Assembly (NCBI GenBank): GCA_020049465.1
Contig: JAIFKS010000165.1
Coordinates: 1 to 35,849, forward strand
DNA: 35,849 nt
Origin: a bacterium
GTDB taxonomy: Bacteria > Krumholzibacteriota > Krumholzibacteriia > LZORAL124-64-63
Reading direction: 5' to 3'
In this document: in pieces, positions 32,234 to 35,849 of the stretch
Layout of the letters: each line of letters begins with the position of its first letter
Numbering within the stretch: the stretch's first letter is position 1
Position numbers and translations under genes: made by a program
Notes under the pieces: generated by a model
Seen by the model: only the letters and a program-made list of their open reading frames with translations
The model's database searches: none
What the model was told of the DNA's origin: nothing

Positions 32234-34099
32234 ATGGCAAAGACGCGGCGCATCGCGACGATCCTGTTTCTGGCCGGCCTCGTGCTGACCGCCGCCGCCT
32301 GTGGCCGGGTGGCCGCCGGCGAGGCGGCCGCCGAACGCTGCCTGGACTGCCACGCCGGTCTGGAAGTCGCTTCGCCCTCGCACTCCGGCTGCGTGTCGTG
32401 CCACGGCGGCAACCCCGCGGGAAAGACGAAGGACGACGCCCACCGCGGCATCTTCGGCCTGGCGGACCCTTCGTACGCCGGCCGCTGGGAGCGCGGTTGC
32501 GGCGACTGTCACCAGCACCAGCTCGAGCGCATGCGCAGCAGCCAGATGTACACCAACGCGGGCATGATCGCGCAGATCCAGGCCACCTGGGAAGGCGAGC
32601 GCGACAGCGTGGTCTACGCTGCGCGCGGCGCCCGCCTGCACGACACGGCGGGCCTTCCGCTCACGCACACGTCGGTCATCGCGTTGGATAATCTTTCCGG
32701 CGATCTCTACCGCAAGTTCTGCGCGCGCTGCCACGTCGCGAAGCAGAACGAGGCGGACGACGGGGCCGGCCACGCCGCCGGTTGCGCGGCCTGCCATTTT
32801 CCCTACGCCGACGACGCGACCTACCGCGGCGGCGATCCCACCATGAAGGGGCGCAAGCCCCACAGCCGCACGCACGCCATGGCCGGCCTGCCGCCGCTCG
32901 AGGCCTGCACGCGCTGCCACCATCGCAGCGGGCGCGTGGCGCTGGCCTATCAGGGCCTGAACGACGGCAACAACGGCCTGGTCCCGACGAAGGGCGGCCT
33001 GCCCGGCCCCCTGCCGGGCAGCGACCAGCGCAACTATTCGCACATCGCCCCGGATGTGCATTTCGCCGCCGGCATGGAGTGCATCGACTGCCACACATCG
33101 AGAGAGGTGATGGGCGACGGCTATGCGACGCCCGGCATGCACGGGCAGCTGGAGATCGCCTGCGAGGACTGCCACGGCGGCGCCGCGGAGGGCCCGCGCT
33201 TCGCCACCGCCTGGCGCGAGCACGATCTGCCCGTCCGCGAGTCCCGCCAGTACGGCCGGCCGCTGCCGGCCGGCGCGCGCGTGGCGTTGACCTCGAAGGG
33301 TCGACCCTATTCGAACGTGTTCGACGACGACGGCCGCGTGGGCGTGATGCTCAAGCGCGACGGCCGCATCCTGCGCAGCCCGGTGATCACCGGCACCGCC
33401 GCGCACACCATCGTCGGGCACGATCGGCTCGAGTGCCACGCCTGCCACTCGCGCACCGTGGTGCAGTGCTACGGCTGCCACACGACCTACGACCAGCGCG
33501 AGTACGGCTGGGACTATCTGGCGGGGCGCGCCACGAGAGGCTCTTTCAGCGAGACCGAGGATGTCCGCGCGCTCTATCCGTTCCCGCTGGCTCTGGGCAC
33601 GGATGGGCGCATCGGCACCGTGACGCCCGGTTGCCAGACGTTCATCAATGTCATCGAAGAGGACGGCACGCTGTCGCGCGACGAGGATGTCGCCACTTTC
33701 CGTGGAAAGAAGCAGCTGCGTTTCGCGCCGTTCTTCGGGCACAACGTCGGCACGCGCGCGGTGGGCTGCGCCGAATGCCACGGCAACCCGGCGTTCCTGG
33801 GCTTCGGCCAGCACGTGGTCGAGCGCGGGCTGCTGCGCGGAACGCTTCTTTGCGAGAAGGACCCGCGGAAGCCGCTCGACGGCTTCCTGCACGAGGACCG
33901 GGCGGGCATCGCGCCGCACGCGGCCATGAGCCGCGAGGGCGCCCGCCCCCTGGACACGATCGAAGCCCGCCGCGTGTTCGCGGTGAATCTGTGCCTGATC
34001 TGCCATGACCAGGCCACTGACCCGATCTACCGGAAGCCGTTGGACATCCATGCGCTGGACGACACTCTGCATCGCCGCCTGCTGGCTGCTGGGCGCTGA
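32234..34099 (+). CDS. Dodecaheme cytochrome c, exported
   Basis: A 621-residue periplasmic or outer-surface electron-transfer protein. Residues 1-25 are an export signal; TAAAC at residues 19-23 could be a lipobox, so it may be lipid-anchored. I count twelve CxxCH heme sites: CLDCH, CVSCH, CGDCH, CARCH, CAACH, CTRCH, CIDCH, CEDCH, CHACH, CYGCH, CAECH, CLICH. A region without CxxCH motifs (roughly residues 425-510) separates site 10 from site 11 and holds no motif I recognise. The ATG at 32234 has no clear ribosome-binding site. The following gene starts within its last 50 bases. The operon ends in Rieske and cytochrome b genes, so it probably accepts electrons from quinol oxidation. No enzyme family such as nitrite or tetrathionate reductase is evident. 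Confidence 0.88.
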   Translation: MAKTRRIATILFLAGLVLTAAACGRVAAGEAAAERCLDCHAGLEVASPSHSGCVSCHGGNPAGKTKDDAHRGIFGLADPSYAGRWERGCGDCHQHQLERMRSSQMYTNAGMIAQIQATWEGERDSVVYAARGARLHDTAGLPLTHTSVIALDNLSGDLYRKFCARCHVAKQNEADDGAGHAAGCAACHFPYADDATYRGGDPTMKGRKPHSRTHAMAGLPPLEACTRCHHRSGRVALAYQGLNDGNNGLVPTKGGLPGPLPGSDQRNYSHIAPDVHFAAGMECIDCHTSREVMGDGYATPGMHGQLEIACEDCHGGAAEGPRFATAWREHDLPVRESRQYGRPLPAGARVALTSKGRPYSNVFDDDGRVGVMLKRDGRILRSPVITGTAAHTIVGHDRLECHACHSRTVVQCYGCHTTYDQREYGWDYLAGRATRGSFSETEDVRALYPFPLALGTDGRIGTVTPGCQTFINVIEEDGTLSRDEDVATFRGKKQLRFAPFFGHNVGTRAVGCAECHGNPAFLGFGQHVVERGLLRGTLLCEKDPRKPLDGFLHEDRAGIAPHAAMSREGARPLDTIEARRVFAVNLCLICHDQATDPIYRKPLDIHALDDTLHRRLLAAGR

Positions 34100-35279
34100 G
34101 CCCGCGACCGCCGGCCCCGCCACCGGGAGCGTGACGCCGAACACCGGCGTCGCCGCCGCGGCCCACGTGTTGCCGGCCGATGTCGCGTGCCTGACTTGCC
34201 ATCCGGGCCGCACCGACGTCCTGGCTGGTCCCATGGCCACGCGGGCGCACGAGCGGGCGTTCGCGCGCCGCGCGTTCGGAGCGGAAGGCGATGCGTTCTT
34301 CGGTGCAGCCTGCGCCGGTTGCCACGTTTCGGGTTGCCGCGATTGCCATGACGGCGATCCACATCCCGTGGCAGGGCCGGTCGCAGGGGTGCGCGCGGCC
34401 GCTTCCGCGCAGCTGCGCGACGACGTCTGCCTGCGCTGCCACAACGGGTACTACACCGGCTGGGAGTACCATGGCCGCGCCCCGCGCGAAGACCACGAAC
34501 GGTACCAGCGCGGCGCCGTCGCCGACGGCGCCCACACCCTGAAGATGCTTCCGGACATCCATCAGGAGCGCGGGCTTGGTTGCGTGGACTGCCACACCGT
34601 CCACGGTTCCGCCGGCCACGGCCAGGGCGGGGGCGGCTCGGTGAAGGGATGCCGCGACTGCCACCGCGACATTTCCCGTTCCGTGCCCGAGCACGCCATC
34701 GCGGCACATCTGGAGAAGATGGAGTGCTGGGCCTGCCATTCGGCCTGGGCCGCGCAGGAATACGGCACCTTCCTGATCAAGCCGGCCACCGACGAGCAGC
34801 GCGAGGCCTTCGCCCCGCTGCCCGAACAGGGCGGCTGGCGGCGCAGCGCCGCGCTCCGGCGCCAGGATCCGCCGCCGCTGGGCCTGAACGCGCGCGGACT
34901 GGTGGCGCCGATCCGTCCGCAGTACGTGCTGCTGGCCACCGATCCGGCGCGCGGCTGGGAGAACCGGCTGCTCGCCGCCGAATGGAAGGCGTTCTTCCCG
35001 CACACGATCCGGCGCGGCACCGTGACCTGCGGGGGCTGCCACGAGACGCCCCGGCGGTTCGTGCTCGAGCCGGAAGATGACCGCATCTACGACCTGGAGC
35101 GCGACGGTCTGCCGCTGCGCTCGTGGTGGGACCAGACTGGCCAGCGCGTCGCCAATGGCGCATTCTTCACACGGGAACGCTACGACCTGATGAACCGGCG
35201 CACGCCCGAATACGTGCGGGAGCATCTGAGGCAATGGCAGGACCTACTCAATCCCGACGCCGGTTCCTCCGGACCCTGA
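34050..35279 (+). CDS. Octaheme cytochrome c, exported
   Basis: A 409-residue protein with a Sec signal (MRWTTLCIAACWLLGAEPATAG) and eight CxxCH sites: CLTCH, CAGCH, CRDCH, CLRCH, CVDCH, CRDCH, CWACH, CGGCH. Seven lie in the first 240 residues and the last near residue 330, separated by a segment without CxxCH motifs; the C-terminal 75 residues are heme-free. The start is taken as the ATG at 34050 because the signal peptide begins there; an ATG 15 codons earlier gives a poor signal. It overlaps the 12-heme gene by 50 bases and the Rieske gene by 46. I infer it sits between the Rieske/b module and the larger cytochrome. Confidence 0.86.
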   Translation: MRWTTLCIAACWLLGAEPATAGPATGSVTPNTGVAAAAHVLPADVACLTCHPGRTDVLAGPMATRAHERAFARRAFGAEGDAFFGAACAGCHVSGCRDCHDGDPHPVAGPVAGVRAAASAQLRDDVCLRCHNGYYTGWEYHGRAPREDHERYQRGAVADGAHTLKMLPDIHQERGLGCVDCHTVHGSAGHGQGGGGSVKGCRDCHRDISRSVPEHAIAAHLEKMECWACHSAWAAQEYGTFLIKPATDEQREAFAPLPEQGGWRRSAALRRQDPPPLGLNARGLVAPIRPQYVLLATDPARGWENRLLAAEWKAFFPHTIRRGTVTCGGCHETPRRFVLEPEDDRIYDLERDGLPLRSWWDQTGQRVANGAFFTRERYDLMNRRTPEYVREHLRQWQDLLNPDAGSSGP

Positions 35280-35641
35280 TCCTCGCCGCGGCGGGGCTGG
35301 GCGGATGCTGGCGCTTCCTGACGCCCGTGCGGGGGATCACCCCCCGCGAGGTGGCCGTACCCGCCGCGGACATCCCGCCCGGCGGCGCGCTGGTGCTGCC
35401 CGAACACGGGCTGGCCGTCACGCGCCTGCGCGACGGACAGGTGCGGGCGCTGAACCTGACCTGCACGCACCTGGGCTGCCGGGTCACGGCTACCGAGAAC
35501 GGGTTCACCTGCCCGTGCCACGGCAGCCGTTTCGACGAACAGGGCGCGGTCCTGACCGGACCGGCCACGCGCGCGCTGTACCAGCTGGAATGCCAGCAGG
35601 ACGGCGACCGGATCACCGTCCGCCTGCCGGAGGCGACATGA
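35234..35641 (+). CDS. Rieske 2Fe-2S protein with Tat signal
   Basis: A compact 135-residue Rieske protein of a quinol-oxidising complex. The N-terminus has a twin-arginine signal/anchor (SRRRFLRTLILAAAGLGG). Cluster ligands are C77 and H79 (CTHLGC) and C93 and H96 (CPCHGSRF), and the disulfide pair C82-C95 typical of bc1/b6f Rieske proteins is present, suggesting a high-potential type. The ATG at 35234 has GAGG upstream; a longer open frame in the same phase overlaps the octaheme gene and is ignored. Its stop overlaps the cytochrome b start by four bases. Confidence 0.93.
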   Translation: MAGPTQSRRRFLRTLILAAAGLGGCWRFLTPVRGITPREVAVPAADIPPGGALVLPEHGLAVTRLRDGQVRALNLTCTHLGCRVTATENGFTCPCHGSRFDEQGAVLTGPATRALYQLECQQDGDRITVRLPEAT

Positions 35642-35849
35642 TCGGCGAATTCGTCCGCCATCTCTTCCCGCGCGTCGTCCTGCGGCGCAATCTGCGGATC
35701 ACCTACACGTTCTGCCTGGGCGGGCTGTCGTTCACCACGTTCCTGACCCTGATCGTCACCGGCCTGCTGCTGCTGTTCTACTACCGGCCGTCGCCGACCG
35801 GGGCGTTCGAATCGATCCAGTTCCTGGAAAGTTCGGTCTGGGGCGGGAA
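35638..35849 (+). CDS. Cytochrome b/b6 family subunit, N-terminal fragment
   Basis: The first 70 codons are in the window and the gene runs off the end. The protein begins MIGEFVRHLFPRVVLRRN, then a hydrophobic helix (TYTFCLGGLSFTTFLTLIVTG) and LLLLFYYRPSPTGAFESIQF, which resembles the first helix and loop of cytochrome b subunits, where the loop usually reads YxPxxxxAFxSV. The heme-ligand histidines would lie beyond the window. The ATG overlaps the Rieske stop (ATGA), so they are coupled. It would be the membrane quinol-oxidising subunit of the complex with the Rieske and multiheme cytochromes. Confidence 0.82.
   Translation, partial: MIGEFVRHLFPRVVLRRNLRITYTFCLGGLSFTTFLTLIVTGLLLLFYYRPSPTGAFESIQFLESSVWGG

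Noticed and set aside
1..35849. tRNA, rRNA, insertion sequences, integrase or attachment sites
   Set aside because: No transposase or integrase product, no terminal inverted repeats with target duplications and no cloverleaf-like stretch was found by reading; a covariance-model scan would settle tRNA and small RNAs.

Overview
This is a high-GC, gene-dense bacterial chromosome segment with almost no RNA or mobile-element signal. Lipoprotein, Tat and Sec signals, peptidoglycan glycosyltransferases, periplasmic multiheme cytochromes and a dockerin-like secreted protein indicate a Gram-negative-type, probably uncultured anaerobe or facultative anaerobe. The sequence alone does not fix the phylum; an FCB-like or related deep lineage is a guess.

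Layout. (1) 1-6.6 kb, envelope and transport: a partial MFS transporter behind a very large class A penicillin-binding protein (minus strand), diverging from the monofunctional transglycosylase mtgA and a second MFS transporter. (2) 6.8-10.0 kb, surface or secreted proteins: a seven-repeat Reg_prop beta-propeller, a short dockerin-tailed secreted protein, then a perfect-stem terminator and a convergent alpha/beta-hydrolase lipoprotein. (3) 10.4-25.9 kb, a nearly self-contained [NiFe]-hydrogenase island: nickel ECF importer (nikL-M-Q-O), group 3b-type cytosolic bidirectional hydrogenase (hydB-G-D-A), its C-terminal endopeptidase, a receiver-only response regulator, a membrane histidine kinase carrying the RegB-type GGxxNPF quinone motif, and an orphan ACT-domain protein, all on plus. 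The complete accessory set hypA-B-F-C-D-E faces it on minus, led by a small two-TM membrane protein. (4) 26.3-32.1 kb: a moaC-moaB fusion (minus), a CheB-CheR-PAS fusion and a PAS-histidine kinase-receiver hybrid. (5) 32.2-35.8 kb: a tightly overlapping respiratory operon of a 12-heme cytochrome, an 8-heme cytochrome, a Tat-type Rieske protein and a cytochrome b cut by the window edge.

How it fits together. NikLMQO would bring in Ni2+. His-rich tracts in NikL, NikO and HypB could store or pass it on. HypABCDEF build the NiFe(CN)2CO site, and the protease trims the large subunit after its last metal-ligand motif. The hydrogenase links H2 to NAD(P)H through its flavin subunit. The co-encoded kinase looks able to read the membrane quinone pool. 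The final operon looks like a quinol oxidase that hands electrons to multiheme periplasmic wires instead of a cytochrome c1.

The most unusual items are the RegB-like kinase plus ACT protein inside a 3b hydrogenase operon, the multiheme/Rieske/cytochrome b operon, a 16-bp palindrome present three times (twice inside hypF), and a duplicated ribosome-binding segment in front of the presumed leader gene of the hyp operon.
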